Assembly: GCF_021556615.1 (NCBI RefSeq)
Contig: NZ_JAKGGD010000003.1
Location: forward strand, 372,001 to 436,000
Length of the DNA stretch: 64,000 bases
Reading direction: 5' to 3'
Origin: Paracoccus salsus
GTDB lineage: Bacteria > Pseudomonadota > Alphaproteobacteria > Rhodobacterales > Rhodobacteraceae
This document shows positions 17,440-26,493 of the stretch, piece after piece. Every line of letters begins with the position of its first letter. Within the stretch, counting starts at the first letter, position 1. The translations under genes and the position numbers were made by a program. The notes beneath the pieces are model-generated. The model saw only the letters and a list, made by a program, of their open reading frames with translations. It did not search any database and was not told the origin of the DNA.

Positions 17440-18554
17440 TTCGACCTCGGATCCAGAACGCGATACAGCAGGTCGCTGAGCAGGTTCAGCGCGATGAAGC
17501 AGACCCCGACCACGATGGTGCCGCCCAGCACCGCGCTCATGTCGCCGGCCAGCAGCGATTTGGTGATGTACTGGCCCAGTCCCGGCCACGAGAAGATGAT
17601 CTCGGTCAGGACCGACCCCTCCAGCAGCGAGCCGAAGGACAATGCGATCACGGTAACCAGCGGGATCGAGATGTTGCGGAACGCGTGCCGCCAGATCACC
17701 GCGCCTTCCGACAGGCCCTTGACGCGGGCCGTCGTGATGTATTCCGCGCCAAGCTGTTCCAGCATGAAGCTGCGGGTCATGCGGCTGATATAGGCCAGGC
17801 TGAAATAGCCCAGCAGGCTGGCCGGCAGGATGATGTGGGAAAACGCGTCCCTGAAGGCCGCCCAATCGCCCGCGATCAGCGAATCCACCAGGATCAACCC
17901 GGTCACGGAGGGCACCATGCCGTCAAAGATGATGCCCTGCCGGCCCGGTCCGCCGACCCAGCCGAGGATGCCGTAGAACACCAGCAACCCCATCAGACCC
18001 AGCCAGAAGATCGGCATGGAGTAGCCGACCAGCGCCACCACCCGGGCGACCTGGTCGATGATCCCGCCGCGCCGCGCCGCCGCGATCACCCCCAGCGGAA
18101 CGCCGATGCTGACCCCGATCAGCGTGCCGAGCGTCGCCAGTTCCAGCGTCGCGGGAAAGACATGCCTGATGTCGTCGATCACCAGCTGCCCGGTCGAGAT
18201 CGAGCGCCCGAAATTGCCGGTCAGCACGTCGCCGATATATCCGAAGAACTGCACCACCAGCGGCTTGTCGAGGCCCATCGCCTGATAGGCCGCCTCGTAT
18301 TGCGCCTGCGACGCGCGGTCGCCCACCACCTTCAGCACCGGGTCGATCGGCATGACGCGGCCGATGATGAAGGTGACCAGCAGCAGCCCCAGAAGGGTCA
18401 GCGCCAGCGACAGCAATGTTCCCGCAATGCCGTGCAACCGCCTGCGCCGGGCGGCGCGCCTGTCGGATGCCGAGGCAGGCGCGGTCGGCGGGGGTGGGGT
18501 CGGGGGGGGCGGAGTCTGGCCCCGCCCGCCCGGATCGGCATCGGTCGCGGACAA
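17436..18554 (-). CDS. Peptide/nickel-type ABC transporter permease (DppB/OppB-like)
   Basis: A 372-aa inner membrane permease. After an unusual N-terminal extension rich in Pro and Gly (about residues 8-30, with two PPPP runs encoded over G5, G4 and G8 tracts at 18490-18509), the DppB fold begins with a helix at about 42-65. The MGLDKPLVVQFFGYIGDVLTGNFGRS motif (in two parts, around residues 93-118) and ARVKGLSEGAVIWRHAFRN are typical. The extension is longer than in most relatives; the Pro tracts lie over homopolymers where indels would shift the frame. It starts 3 bp after the binding protein gene ends. Confidence 0.93.
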   Translation of the reverse strand: MSATDADPGGRGQTPPPPTPPPPTAPASASDRRAARRRRLHGIAGTLLSLALTLLGLLLVTFIIGRVMPIDPVLKVVGDRASQAQYEAAYQAMGLDKPLVVQFFGYIGDVLTGNFGRSISTGQLVIDDIRHVFPATLELATLGTLIGVSIGVPLGVIAAARRGGIIDQVARVVALVGYSMPIFWLGLMGLLVFYGILGWVGGPGRQGIIFDGMVPSVTGLILVDSLIAGDWAAFRDAFSHIILPASLLGYFSLAYISRMTRSFMLEQLGAEYITTARVKGLSEGAVIWRHAFRNISIPLVTVIALSFGSLLEGSVLTEIIFSWPGLGQYITKSLLAGDMSAVLGGTIVVGVCFIALNLLSDLLYRVLDPRSK

Positions 18555-18557
18555 GGC

Positions 18558-20156
18558 CTATTCGCCCTTGGTGACCTGATGATACATCACCGAGGTCACC
18601 GAGCCGCCTGCGTTCCAGTTCTGGACATTCTGCCGCAGCCCGGTGTTCTCGATCCGCTGGAACAGCGGGATGATCGGCGCTTCGGCCTGGTACTGTCTCT
18701 GGATGTCCTGATACATCTGCGCCCGCTTGTCGCTGTCCTGTTCCAGCGTGGCGGCGACGGTCGCCTCGTTCATCGAATCGGGGACTGCATAGGCATTGCG
18801 CCAGGCCAGAAGCCCGGTGGCCATCGCCTCGTCGCTGTTGTCGGGATTGTAGGCGAAGGTGGCGGCGTTGGTGTTGGGGTCGGAATAGTCCGGGCCCCAT
18901 TCGCCCAGGAAGATCGGCACCTCGCGGGCACGATAGGCGTCAAGGACCTGCGCGCCGGTCATCTGTTCGATGTTCAACGTCAGTCCGGCCTCGGCCATGC
19001 TGGCCTGCAAGGTCTGGGCCACGTCGACATATTCGCGCAGGTCGCGGACCTTGGTGGTGATCGTGCCGCCCTCGATCCCCGCATCGCTCAGGATCTGCCT
19101 GGCCTTTTCCACGTCATAGGTCCAGGGCTGATCCTCGAGCGCGCCCAGATAGCCGGCGGGCAGGAATGCCTGATGGGTCATGAACATGCCCTTCAGGAAG
19201 CTGTCGGTGATGCCTTCATAGTTTACCAGATGCTTCATGGCCTCGATCACGGCCGGATTGGACAGCAGTTCGTCCTTCTGGTTCAGGCCCATATACAGGA
19301 TGCGGCCGCGCGGCTCGTCCTGTATCCTGACGCCCTCGGTGGTGGAAAGCGACTCGACATCGGTGGGCGTCAGGTTGCGCGCGGCGTCGATATCGCCCTG
19401 TTCCAGCAGCAGGCGCTGCGCGCTGGATTCGGCCACGTTCCGAACGATGACGCGCTTCATGTCCGAGGCGCCCTGATAGTAATCCTCGTATGCGGTCAGC
19501 TGGACCGCCTCGTTGGGTCGCCACGCCGCCAGCTGGAAGGCGCCCGATCCGGCCTCGTTGGTGTTCAGCCAGGTATTGCCCAGATCGTCGCCCTCGGCAT
19601 GGGCCATGACGGTTTCCTTGTCCACGACGCTGGCGATCATCGCGGTCAGGCAGTTCAGCACGAAGGACTGCGCATAGGGCTGGTCAAGACTGATCGTCAG
19701 CGTGTTGCCGTCATGGGTGATCTTTTCCTCGACATTGTCGGCGGTGAACCCGAACTGCGTCAGGATGAAGGCCGGGGTCTTGTCCAGCTTGACGGCCCGG
19801 TGCAGCGACCATGCGGCATCTTCGGCGCGGACCGGGTTGCCGGAATGGAAGGTGACGCCTTCACGCATCGTGAAGGTGATCGACATGCCATCCTCTGCCA
19901 CTTTCCAGCTTTCGGCCAGCGCCGGCTTGAAGCCCGCCTCCATGTCCAGCGGGTCGAAATCGACCAGGCGGTCATAGGTGTTGCGGTTCACGTCGTTGCC
20001 CGAGAATTCGAAGGTCTGGGCCGGATCGAGGCTGATGATGTCGCTGATGTCGTTGGCGACGACCAGCGTATCGGCGGGCGTCTCGGCATAGGCAGCAGGC
20101 GCAAGCGCGAGGGCCGAGGCCAGCAGCAGCGCGCGGGAGGAGAGATGCATTTTCAT
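18558..20156 (-). CDS. Peptide/nickel-type ABC transporter, periplasmic binding protein
   Basis: A 532-aa family 5 extracellular solute-binding protein and first gene of the importer operon. A signal peptide (hydrophobic residues about 8-22) ends at the likely site AYA-E. The family signature is in FKPALAESWKVAEDGMSITFTMR and FHSGNPVRAEDAAWSLHRA. The ligand could be di- or oligopeptides or another small amphipathic compound; sequence alone does not decide. Because the gene is directly followed by two permeases and two ATPases, it is the dedicated receptor of this transporter. Confidence 0.93.
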   Translation of the reverse strand: MKMHLSSRALLLASALALAPAAYAETPADTLVVANDISDIISLDPAQTFEFSGNDVNRNTYDRLVDFDPLDMEAGFKPALAESWKVAEDGMSITFTMREGVTFHSGNPVRAEDAAWSLHRAVKLDKTPAFILTQFGFTADNVEEKITHDGNTLTISLDQPYAQSFVLNCLTAMIASVVDKETVMAHAEGDDLGNTWLNTNEAGSGAFQLAAWRPNEAVQLTAYEDYYQGASDMKRVIVRNVAESSAQRLLLEQGDIDAARNLTPTDVESLSTTEGVRIQDEPRGRILYMGLNQKDELLSNPAVIEAMKHLVNYEGITDSFLKGMFMTHQAFLPAGYLGALEDQPWTYDVEKARQILSDAGIEGGTITTKVRDLREYVDVAQTLQASMAEAGLTLNIEQMTGAQVLDAYRAREVPIFLGEWGPDYSDPNTNAATFAYNPDNSDEAMATGLLAWRNAYAVPDSMNEATVAATLEQDSDKRAQMYQDIQRQYQAEAPIIPLFQRIENTGLRQNVQNWNAGGSVTSVMYHQVTKGE

Positions 20157-20541
20157 GAGCTGGGTTCCCTGTCGGTTGTACGTGGCCCCCTCTGTCCGGG
20201 GGCATCATGCGACGAAGGTTGACCCAACCCCGCCCAACTGGCAAGGGCGGGCGGTCCTTCGATCAGGACATGGCCTTCGACCGGCAGCGCGGTCGACAGC
20301 CTTTCGACCATCGCCGTGTGGCCGATCACCCCGGGTCGGCGCCGCGAGCCAGCGCCGGGACCGGTGCGAAGCGCGGTTTCACCGGCCGATCGGGTCCGAA
20401 ACCAGACCGCTTCAGGATCGTTCACCCCCCCCCCCCCCCCGATCCCGGAACGCGGCAGGCAGGAAAGATGCGCTCCGGGATCGGGCGGGGGGGATGATCG
20501 GGCGCGCGGTCATCCGCAGCTTTGTCGCGCGGAGGCCACGA
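20157..20541. other. 385-bp intergenic region upstream of the ABC importer
   Basis: Between the CoA-transferase gene and the binding protein gene, both on the minus strand. No gene is supported. It contains a run of 16 C (20425-20440), a run of seven G at about 20487-20493, and an inverted repeat GCCCCC/GGGGGC at about 20183-20204 close to the binding protein start. An open frame on the minus strand (20153-20425, 90 codons) ends in an ATGA overlap with the binding protein but has no family-like features. Confidence 0.6.
20425..20440. repeat. Homopolymer tract of 16 C
   Basis: Sixteen consecutive C on the plus strand (G on the minus strand), about 270 bp upstream of the ABC importer's binding protein start. 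It lies outside any supported gene. Its length is exceptional for this window and may vary between cells or be an assembly-sensitive length. Confidence 0.9.
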
Positions 20542-21690
20542 TCAGCCCCCGGAAAAGCGCCACTCTCCGTCGCCAAGCGCGGGTGCGGCGCGCTGCGTCG
20601 TCAAGACATTGCGCGAAAACCGCATCGGGCTGCGAAGGCCCGGAATGCCTTCCGGTGCGATGCGCAGGCCGCGCGCCTGAACCTGTGGCTCGGTCAACGC
20701 CTCGGCAACATCGTTGACCGGACCGGCGGGCACGCCCGCGGCCTCGAGCATGGCAATCAGGGCACCCCGCGCGTGGTGTCGCGTCAGCCCGGACAGGATG
20801 GGTATCAGCCGGTCGCGATGCGCGACGCGTGCCGGATTGGTCGCGTAGGCCGGGTCGGCCGGCAGGTCCGGCCGTTCCAGCGCCCGGCACAGTGCCGCGA
20901 ATTGCCGGTCATTGCCGCACGCAATGACCAGATGTCCGTCTGAGGCCGGGAACAGCTGATAGGGAACGATGTTGGGATGTGCGTTGCCCAGGCGATGCGG
21001 GACCTGCCCGCCCAGAAGATAGTTCGTCGCCTGATTGGCCAGCACGGCGACCCCGCAATCCAGCAAGGACAGGTCCAGATGCTGACCCTGCCCCGATCGG
21101 GCCCGTTCCGCCAGCGCCGCCTGCACGGCGATCACCCCGTAAAGTCCGGTGAAGATGTCGATCCACGCGACCCCGACCTTCTGCGGCTCGCCATTCGGAT
21201 CGCCTGTCAGGTCCATGATCCCCGACATGCCCTGGATCAGGAAATCGTAGCCGGGCTGCGCGGCGCGCGGCCCGTCCTGCCCGAAGCCGGTGATCGAAGC
21301 ATAGACAACGCCCGGATTGCGGGCGGCCAGGCTGTCGTAGTCCAGCCCGAATTTCCGCAGGCCACCCAGCTTGAAATTCTCGATCACCACATCGGCGCTC
21401 TCGATCAGGACCCTCAGCCTGCCCAGGTCGTCCTGGTCGTTGAAGTCGCAGATGACCGAGCGTTTGCCGCGATTGGCGGCATGGAAATAGGCCGCGACCG
21501 TCTCGGTCGTGCCGTCCCGACGCGGCCGCTCGATGAAGGGCGGGCCCCAGCGCCGGGTGTCGTCGCCCTCGGGCGCCTCGACCTTGATGACCTCGGCGCC
21601 CAGATCGGCCAGCGTCTGGCCGATCCACGGGCCGGCCAGGATGCGCGCCAGCTCGACGACTCGCAGACCCTTCAGCGGCGCCTCAGCCAA
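20542..21690 (-). CDS. Class III CoA-transferase, probably acting on glutarate
   Basis: A 382-aa CaiB/BaiF family CoA-transferase. Hallmarks: [20 protein letters not shown] at the N-terminus, [31 protein letters not shown], and the catalytic Asp expected in the [12 protein letters not shown] region. It overlaps the end of gcdH by 8 bp and so is its operon partner. In mammals and many bacteria the CoA-transferase paired with glutaryl-CoA dehydrogenase is succinyl-CoA:glutarate CoA-transferase, which is the best guess here; the family fold is certain, the substrate is inferred from context. Confidence 0.88.
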   Translation of the reverse strand: MAEAPLKGLRVVELARILAGPWIGQTLADLGAEVIKVEAPEGDDTRRWGPPFIERPRRDGTTETVAAYFHAANRGKRSVICDFNDQDDLGRLRVLIESADVVIENFKLGGLRKFGLDYDSLAARNPGVVYASITGFGQDGPRAAQPGYDFLIQGMSGIMDLTGDPNGEPQKVGVAWIDIFTGLYGVIAVQAALAERARSGQGQHLDLSLLDCGVAVLANQATNYLLGGQVPHRLGNAHPNIVPYQLFPASDGHLVIACGNDRQFAALCRALERPDLPADPAYATNPARVAHRDRLIPILSGLTRHHARGALIAMLEAAGVPAGPVNDVAEALTEPQVQARGLRIAPEGIPGLRSPMRFSRNVLTTQRAAPALGDGEWRFSGG

Positions 21691-22882
21691 AGGCCTGCAG
21701 GCCCGTCTGCGCGCGCCCCAGGATCAGCGCATGAACGTCATGCGTGCCCTCGTAGGTGTTCACCGTCTCCAGGTTCTGGGCGTGCCGCATGACGTGATAT
21801 TCGATCTGGATGCCGTTGCCGCCATGCATGTCGCGCGCATGCCGCGCGATATCCAGCGCCTTGCCGCAATTGTTGCGCTTGACGATGGAAATCATCTCCG
21901 GCGCGAACTTACCCTCGTCGAACAGCCTGCCGACGCGCAGGGACGCCTGCAACCCCAGCGCAATTTCGGTCTGCATGTCGGCCAGCTTCTTCTGGTAAAG
22001 CTGCGTGGCGGCCAGCGGCTTGTTGAACTGGTGCCGGTCCAGCCCGTATTGGCGGGCGCGGAACCAGCAATCCTCGGCCGCACCCATCACGCCCCAGCTG
22101 ATCCCGTAGCGGGCGCGGTTCAGACAGCCGAACGGCCCCCCCATGCCCTCGATATCGGGCAGCAACGCGTCCTCGCCGACCTCGACATCCTCCATGACGA
22201 TCTCGCCGGTGATCGAGGCGCGCAGGGACAATTTTCCGCCGATCCTGGGCGCGGACAGCCCCTTCATGCCCTTTTCCAGCACGAAGCCGCGGACCTTTCC
22301 GCCATGCGCCTCGGACTTGGCCCAGACGACGAACACATCCGCGATCGGGCTGTTCGAGATCCACATCTTGGATCCGTTCAGCAGATAGCCGCCCTCGGTC
22401 TTTTTCGCGCGGGTCTTCATGCCGCCGGGATCAGAGCCTGCGTCGGGCTCGGTCAGGCCGAAGCAGCCGATCAGCTCGCCCGACGCCAGCCCGGGCAGGT
22501 ATCTGCGCTTCTGATCCTCGCTGCCATAGGCCTCGATCGGGAACATCACCAGCGACGACTGGACCGAGGCCATGCTGCGATAGCCGCTGTCGATCCGCTC
22601 GATCTCGCGCGCCACGAGGCCGTAGGCGACGTATGAGGCACCGACCCCGCCATGTTCCTCGGCCACGGTCACGCCCAGCATGCCTGCCGCGCCCATCTCG
22701 CGGAATATCTCGGGGTCGGTGTGCTCGTTCAGATAGGCGTCCTGCACGCGCGGCGCCAGGCTTTCGGCCGCGAAGGCCGCGGCGCTGTCGCGGATCATCC
22801 GCTCTTCCTCGGTCAGCTGATCCTCCAAGAGGAACGGATCGGACCAGTTGAAGGGCGCACCCTTGTGGGATTTCGTGGACAT
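21683..22882 (-). CDS. gcdH: Glutaryl-CoA dehydrogenase
   Basis: A 399-aa FAD-dependent acyl-CoA dehydrogenase that oxidises and decarboxylates glutaryl-CoA to crotonyl-CoA in lysine and tryptophan breakdown. The [23 protein letters not shown]-terminus (split here: residues 11-32), [20 protein letters not shown] and [20 protein letters not shown], with the catalytic Glu in TYEGT, are characteristic of GcdH rather than of other acyl-CoA dehydrogenases. A divergent LysR-type gene upstream is likely its regulator. Confidence 0.96.
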   Translation of the reverse strand: MSTKSHKGAPFNWSDPFLLEDQLTEEERMIRDSAAAFAAESLAPRVQDAYLNEHTDPEIFREMGAAGMLGVTVAEEHGGVGASYVAYGLVAREIERIDSGYRSMASVQSSLVMFPIEAYGSEDQKRRYLPGLASGELIGCFGLTEPDAGSDPGGMKTRAKKTEGGYLLNGSKMWISNSPIADVFVVWAKSEAHGGKVRGFVLEKGMKGLSAPRIGGKLSLRASITGEIVMEDVEVGEDALLPDIEGMGGPFGCLNRARYGISWGVMGAAEDCWFRARQYGLDRHQFNKPLAATQLYQKKLADMQTEIALGLQASLRVGRLFDEGKFAPEMISIVKRNNCGKALDIARHARDMHGGNGIQIEYHVMRHAQNLETVNTYEGTHDVHALILGRAQTGLQAFG

Positions 22883-22920
22883 CCGATTTCTCCTTCGACG
22901 GCATGTGCGTCATTCTGGTA

Positions 22921-22965
22921 ATAACTCTTATCGCTTTGCAACCGGCCCGGAAAACGGATAATCCG
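22921..22965. promoter_or_regulatory. Possible LysR operator region between gcdH and its divergent regulator
   Basis: The 101-bp intergenic region is clearly less GC-rich than its surroundings and holds two short perfect inverted repeats: ATAA-CTC-TTAT (22921-22931) and CGGAT-A-ATCCG (22955-22965). Such dyads between a LysR gene and its target are usual sites for LysR binding. No binding data are available; this is inference from position and symmetry. Confidence 0.45.
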
Positions 22966-22983
22966 CATCAGTTCATGCAGGGA

Positions 22984-23895
22984 ATGAATGACCCCATGCG
23001 GCAAAGACGGTTCCTGCCCAATCTGAGCCTGCTGCTGGCCTTCGACGCGGTGATGCGCAGCGGGTCGGTGACCGCCGCGGCCCAGGATCTTTCGCTGACC
23101 CAGAGCACGGTCAGCCGGCTGATCCAGTCGCTGGAAGCGCAACTGGGACTGCCGCTGTTTCTGCGCCAGCGCAAGCGCCTCGTCCCGACCGACGCGGCGC
23201 AGAGATATTTCCGCGAGATATCGGGCGCGCTCGACATCGTGCAGCGCGCCAGCATGTCGCTGATCGCCAATCCCGACGGGGGCACCCTGTCGCTGGCGGT
23301 GCTGCCGACCTTCGGCACCCGTTGGCTGGCGCCACGCCTGCCAGCGTTTCTGTCCGCGAATCCGGGTATTTCGGTCAACCTGGCCACAAGATTTGCACGC
23401 TTCAACTTCGAGTCAGAGCCGTTCGACGCGATGATCTGCTTTGGTCAGGACGACTGGCCGGACGCCCATCACCGGAAGCTGTTCGACGAAAAGCTGACGG
23501 CGTGCGCGTCGCCGGGGTTCCTGCGCGCGCATCCGGTCGCAGCGCCCGAGGACCTGCATGACAGCGTGCTGTTGCAGCTTGAGACGCGACCGGCGGCGTG
23601 GCCGGCCTGGTTTGCGGGTCAGGGCAGCGTGCCGCCGGCGGTGCTGGACGGGATGCTGATGGATCAGTTCTCGATGATGATCCAGGCGGCGATTTCCGGG
23701 CTGGGGGTGGCCCTGCTGCCGGACTACCTGGCCCGCATCGAGATCGCCGAAGGCCGGTTGCAGCCGATCCTGCGCCAGGCCGTTCCCGGTCCCGGCGCCT
23801 ATTGGCTGGTCTGGCCGCGCACGAAAGACGGGCTTGGCACATTGCGGGCGTTCCGAGCCTGGCTGACCGACTGTCTGGCCAGGCAGACGCCCTGA
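22984..23895 (+). CDS. LysR-family transcriptional regulator, likely of gcdH
   Basis: A 303-aa regulator. The winged helix-turn-helix is at about residues 10-68 (FLPNLSLLLAFDAVMRSGSV, AAAQDLSLTQSTVSRLIQSLE), followed by a two-lobed effector domain starting at about residue 95. It is transcribed away from gcdH, the common arrangement for GcdR-type activators that respond to glutarate or glutaryl-CoA pathway intermediates. Start choice: ATG at 22984 or 22996 are both plausible; an upstream frame to 22903 would overlap the operator-like dyads. Confidence 0.88.
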   Translation: MNDPMRQRRFLPNLSLLLAFDAVMRSGSVTAAAQDLSLTQSTVSRLIQSLEAQLGLPLFLRQRKRLVPTDAAQRYFREISGALDIVQRASMSLIANPDGGTLSLAVLPTFGTRWLAPRLPAFLSANPGISVNLATRFARFNFESEPFDAMICFGQDDWPDAHHRKLFDEKLTACASPGFLRAHPVAAPEDLHDSVLLQLETRPAAWPAWFAGQGSVPPAVLDGMLMDQFSMMIQAAISGLGVALLPDYLARIEIAEGRLQPILRQAVPGPGAYWLVWPRTKDGLGTLRAFRAWLTDCLARQTP

Positions 23896-23949
23896 CCCGC
23901 CACCCGGCTGGACGCGCCCGCCCGCTGGCCGCTGGTCGCCGCCGAAGGG

Positions 23950-25131
23950 TCAGCGGCGTCCGCCGGCAAGCCTCCTTGCCTCGGGCAGGGCGCGCAGCCG
24001 CAGCATGGCGGCCGCGCCCACAAGCGGCCCCGGCACAAGCACCACGAACGCCCATTGCCAGCCGCCCAGCAGCGCCGCGACGCGCGGCATCAGCCAGATG
24101 GCCAGCACGGTCAGCGCGAAGCCGATGCTGAGTTGCAGGGTCAGCGCCGTCCCGACAAGGCGGCGGTCCGCAAGTTCGGTGACGGCGGCCGAGAACTGGG
24201 CGCTGTCACCGATGATCGAGATTCCCCAGATCACCGCGACCAGCATCAGAACCCACGCCGGTCCGGCGAAGGCAAGGCCGATCAGCGCCGCGCAGCAGCC
24301 CGACACCGCCATCATGCCGGCGGTGGTCAGGCAGCGTCCGATCCGGTCGCTCAGCACTCCGCCAAGGACGCAGCCAAAGACGCCCGAACCGACCACGACA
24401 AAGGCAAAGACCGAGGGCGAACCGAACGGCGCGACACCGCCCTGCCGGGCAGCGGTGGCGAAGGCCAGGAACCACGCCCACATCGCATAAAGCTCCCACA
24501 TATGGCCGAAATAGCCCAGATTCGCCAGAAACACGGGGCGATTGCGCAGCACCGCCAGCGCTTGCCGGGGGTCGAACGTGGCGCGGCCGAAGCCATGCGG
24601 CCCCTCGCGCACAAGCAGCCCGAAGATCAGCGCCGAAACGATCGCGGCCAGCGTCGAGGCCATCACCACGACCCGCCAATCGACCCCGCCGCCAAGGGCG
24701 CGGAACAGATGCGGCATGGACGACCCAAGCGTCAGCCCCGCGATCAGAAAGCCCATCGCCAGCCCGCGCCCGCGCAGGAACCACGTCGCCATCAGCTTCA
24801 TCGCCGGCGGATAAAGCCCGGCCAGCGCGACGCCTGTGACAAGCCGAGCGGCGATCGCGATGCCGAAACCCGGTTGCAGCAGCAACACCGCATTGGCCGC
24901 CGCCGCCAGCAGTGCGGCCAGCGTGATCAACCGTGTCATCCGCACGATGTCGGGCAGGTTCACCAGCGACGACGCCAGCGCGCCCAGCACGAAGCCGATC
25001 TGCACGGCATTGGTCAGCCAGCCCGCCTGGGATGCGGTCAGCGACCAGTCCGCGATCAGCGCCGGCATGATCGCCGTGGCAGAGAACCAGCAGGTCATCG
25101 CCCCGACCACGCCAGCGCAGATCAGCGTCAA
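23950..25131 (-). CDS. MFS transporter (CynX/NarK-like)
   Basis: A 393-aa major facilitator protein with about 12 transmembrane helices. The DRIGR segment after helix 7-8 (LSDRIGRCLTTAG) is the conserved MFS loop, and AIMPALIADWSLTASQAGWLTNA between helices 1 and 2 is typical of drug/anion-type permeases. The substrate is unknown. The start is a TTG at 25131 because no ATG is available before the first helix; it lies 30 bp after the NYN gene stop and the two may be co-transcribed. Confidence 0.82.
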   Translation of the reverse strand: MTLICAGVVGAMTCWFSATAIMPALIADWSLTASQAGWLTNAVQIGFVLGALASSLVNLPDIVRMTRLITLAALLAAAANAVLLLQPGFGIAIAARLVTGVALAGLYPPAMKLMATWFLRGRGLAMGFLIAGLTLGSSMPHLFRALGGGVDWRVVVMASTLAAIVSALIFGLLVREGPHGFGRATFDPRQALAVLRNRPVFLANLGYFGHMWELYAMWAWFLAFATAARQGGVAPFGSPSVFAFVVVGSGVFGCVLGGVLSDRIGRCLTTAGMMAVSGCCAALIGLAFAGPAWVLMLVAVIWGISIIGDSAQFSAAVTELADRRLVGTALTLQLSIGFALTVLAIWLMPRVAALLGGWQWAFVVLVPGPLVGAAAMLRLRALPEARRLAGGRR

Positions 25132-25160
25132 CGCCGTCCAGCGACCTTCGGCCCCGGTGC

Positions 25161-25712
25161 TCAGGTCTCGGCCTGCTGATTGTCGCGTGGCGGCCGGCCG
25201 ATGATGTCCCGCAGGGCCTCGAGTTCGATGAAATTGTCTGCCTGACGACGCAGGTCATCGGCGATCATCGGGGGGTGTGACCGGATGGTCGAGACGACCG
25301 ATACCCGCACGCCCTGTCGTTGCAGCGCCTCGACCAGCGGCCGGAAATCGCCATCTCCCGAGAACAGCACCGCATGGTCCAGCCGGCTGGCAAGTTGCAT
25401 GGCATCGACGGCCAGCTCGATGTCCATGTTCCCCTTGACCTTCCGGCGCCCGATCGAGTCGGTGTACTCCTTGGCCGCCTTCGTGACCACGCAGTAGCCA
25501 TTGTAGTGCAGCCAGTCGATCAGCGGGCGGATCGGCGAATATTCCTCGCCATCCAGCAGCGCAGTGTAATAATAGGCGCGCGTCAGCTTGCCGCGGCGGT
25601 CAAATTCCTGCCGCAGCAGCTTGTAGTCGATCTCGAAGCCAAGAGATTTCGCCGCAGCGTAAAGATTGGCGCCATCGATGAACAACGCCAGCCGATCATC
25701 CTTGTAAAACAT
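25161..25712 (-). CDS. NYN-domain (LabA/DUF88-like) putative ribonuclease
   Basis: A 183-aa PIN-like NYN domain protein. The acidic residues expected to hold metal are present: Asp13 in LALFIDGANLY, Asp97 in GNMDIELAVDAM with Asp103, and Asp120/Asp122 in FSGDGDFRPLV. NYN proteins are thought to act on RNA, often tRNA or rRNA, but this family is little characterised. The ATG at 25712 with GAAGG upstream is preferred over a TTG at 25727. It diverges from folK. Confidence 0.87.
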   Translation of the reverse strand: MFYKDDRLALFIDGANLYAAAKSLGFEIDYKLLRQEFDRRGKLTRAYYYTALLDGEEYSPIRPLIDWLHYNGYCVVTKAAKEYTDSIGRRKVKGNMDIELAVDAMQLASRLDHAVLFSGDGDFRPLVEALQRQGVRVSVVSTIRSHPPMIADDLRRQADNFIELEALRDIIGRPPRDNQQAET

Positions 25713-25822
25713 CAGCAATGCCTTCAATCAGACTTCTTGTTTCAGTCGTGGTGCAAGAGCCGGGGCAAGCACCCGGCCAGAACCGCCCAATCACGGAAGC
25801 AATGTAGGACGGCAAAGCAGGC

Positions 25823-26422
25823 ATGGATAAGTTGTCTTTCGGTATTGTCGCCTTGGGTGCCAACCTGCCATCCGCAGACCGGACTGCGCAGCAAGCGCTT
25901 CGGTCCGCGATGCACATACTGCACGCTGAACCGGATATTTCAATATGCGCGGTCAGCCGGGTGTGGCAAACACCTGCCCACCCCGCAGGCAGCGGTCCGG
26001 ACTACGCCAACGCGGTGGTGACGCTGCAAACCTCGCTTGACGCGGCGCAGCTGCTGCAGCGCCTGCATGCGATCGAGGCCGGGTTCGGGCGCGACCGTCG
26101 CACCGGGCGGTGGTCCGCGCGGGTGCTGGACCTGGATCTGATCGCGCTGGACGAGTTGGTCCTGCCCGACGCTGCGACCCAGCGCGCATGGGTCGCGATG
26201 TCGCCGGAATACCAGCAGGTCCAGACCCCGGCAGAGCTGATCCTGCCCCATCCCCGAATGCAGGATCGCGGCTTCGTGCTGGCACCGCTGGCCGAGATCG
26301 CGCCCGGCTGGCGTCATCCTGCAAGCGGGCAGACGGCAGCCGCGCTGCTGGCGGCGCTGGAGCCAGGGAAACTGGTCGGGATGGTGCCCCTGTCCGCGCG
26401 CGATTCCGGGGGTTTTCCTTGA
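25823..26422 (+). CDS. folK: 6-hydroxymethyl-7,8-dihydropterin pyrophosphokinase
   Basis: A 199-aa HPPK enzyme of folate synthesis; transfers pyrophosphate from ATP to hydroxymethyldihydropterin in the cytoplasm. The IVALGANLPSADRT N-terminus, SRVWQTPA and the signature RTGRWSARVLDLDLIAL with the magnesium-binding Asp pair are present. The C-terminal HPRMQDRGFVLAPLAEIAP is also typical. It is followed by rpoZ. Confidence 0.95.
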   Translation: MDKLSFGIVALGANLPSADRTAQQALRSAMHILHAEPDISICAVSRVWQTPAHPAGSGPDYANAVVTLQTSLDAAQLLQRLHAIEAGFGRDRRTGRWSARVLDLDLIALDELVLPDAATQRAWVAMSPEYQQVQTPAELILPHPRMQDRGFVLAPLAEIAPGWRHPASGQTAAALLAALEPGKLVGMVPLSARDSGGFP

Positions 26423-26446
26423 CATTCGCGCGCCGGGCCATCAGAT
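26419..26446 (+). promoter_or_regulatory. Candidate promoter for rpoZ-rel
   Basis: A perfect -35 hexamer TTGACA (26419-26424) overlaps the folK stop codon; a weak -10 (TCAGAT at 26441-26446) follows at 16 bp. It lies about 50 bp before rpoZ. Based on resemblance only. Confidence 0.35.
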
Positions 26447-26493
26447 GTCCGGTTTCGCCCCGGATATCCGATTCGCAACTGCACAGGTGAGAT

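Noticed and set aside
17685..20222. 845-codon open frame on the plus strand
   Set aside because: Antisense shadow of the permease and binding protein genes.
20153..20425. 90-codon minus-strand frame ending in an ATGA overlap with the ABC binding protein gene
   Set aside because: The overlap is suggestive, but there is no recognisable family, no clear ribosome binding site and the sequence next to the binding protein contains a GC hairpin. Treated as chance.
22903..22983. Extended N-terminus of the LysR regulator
   Set aside because: It would cover the operator-like dyads and adds a hydrophobic stretch foreign to LysR proteins.
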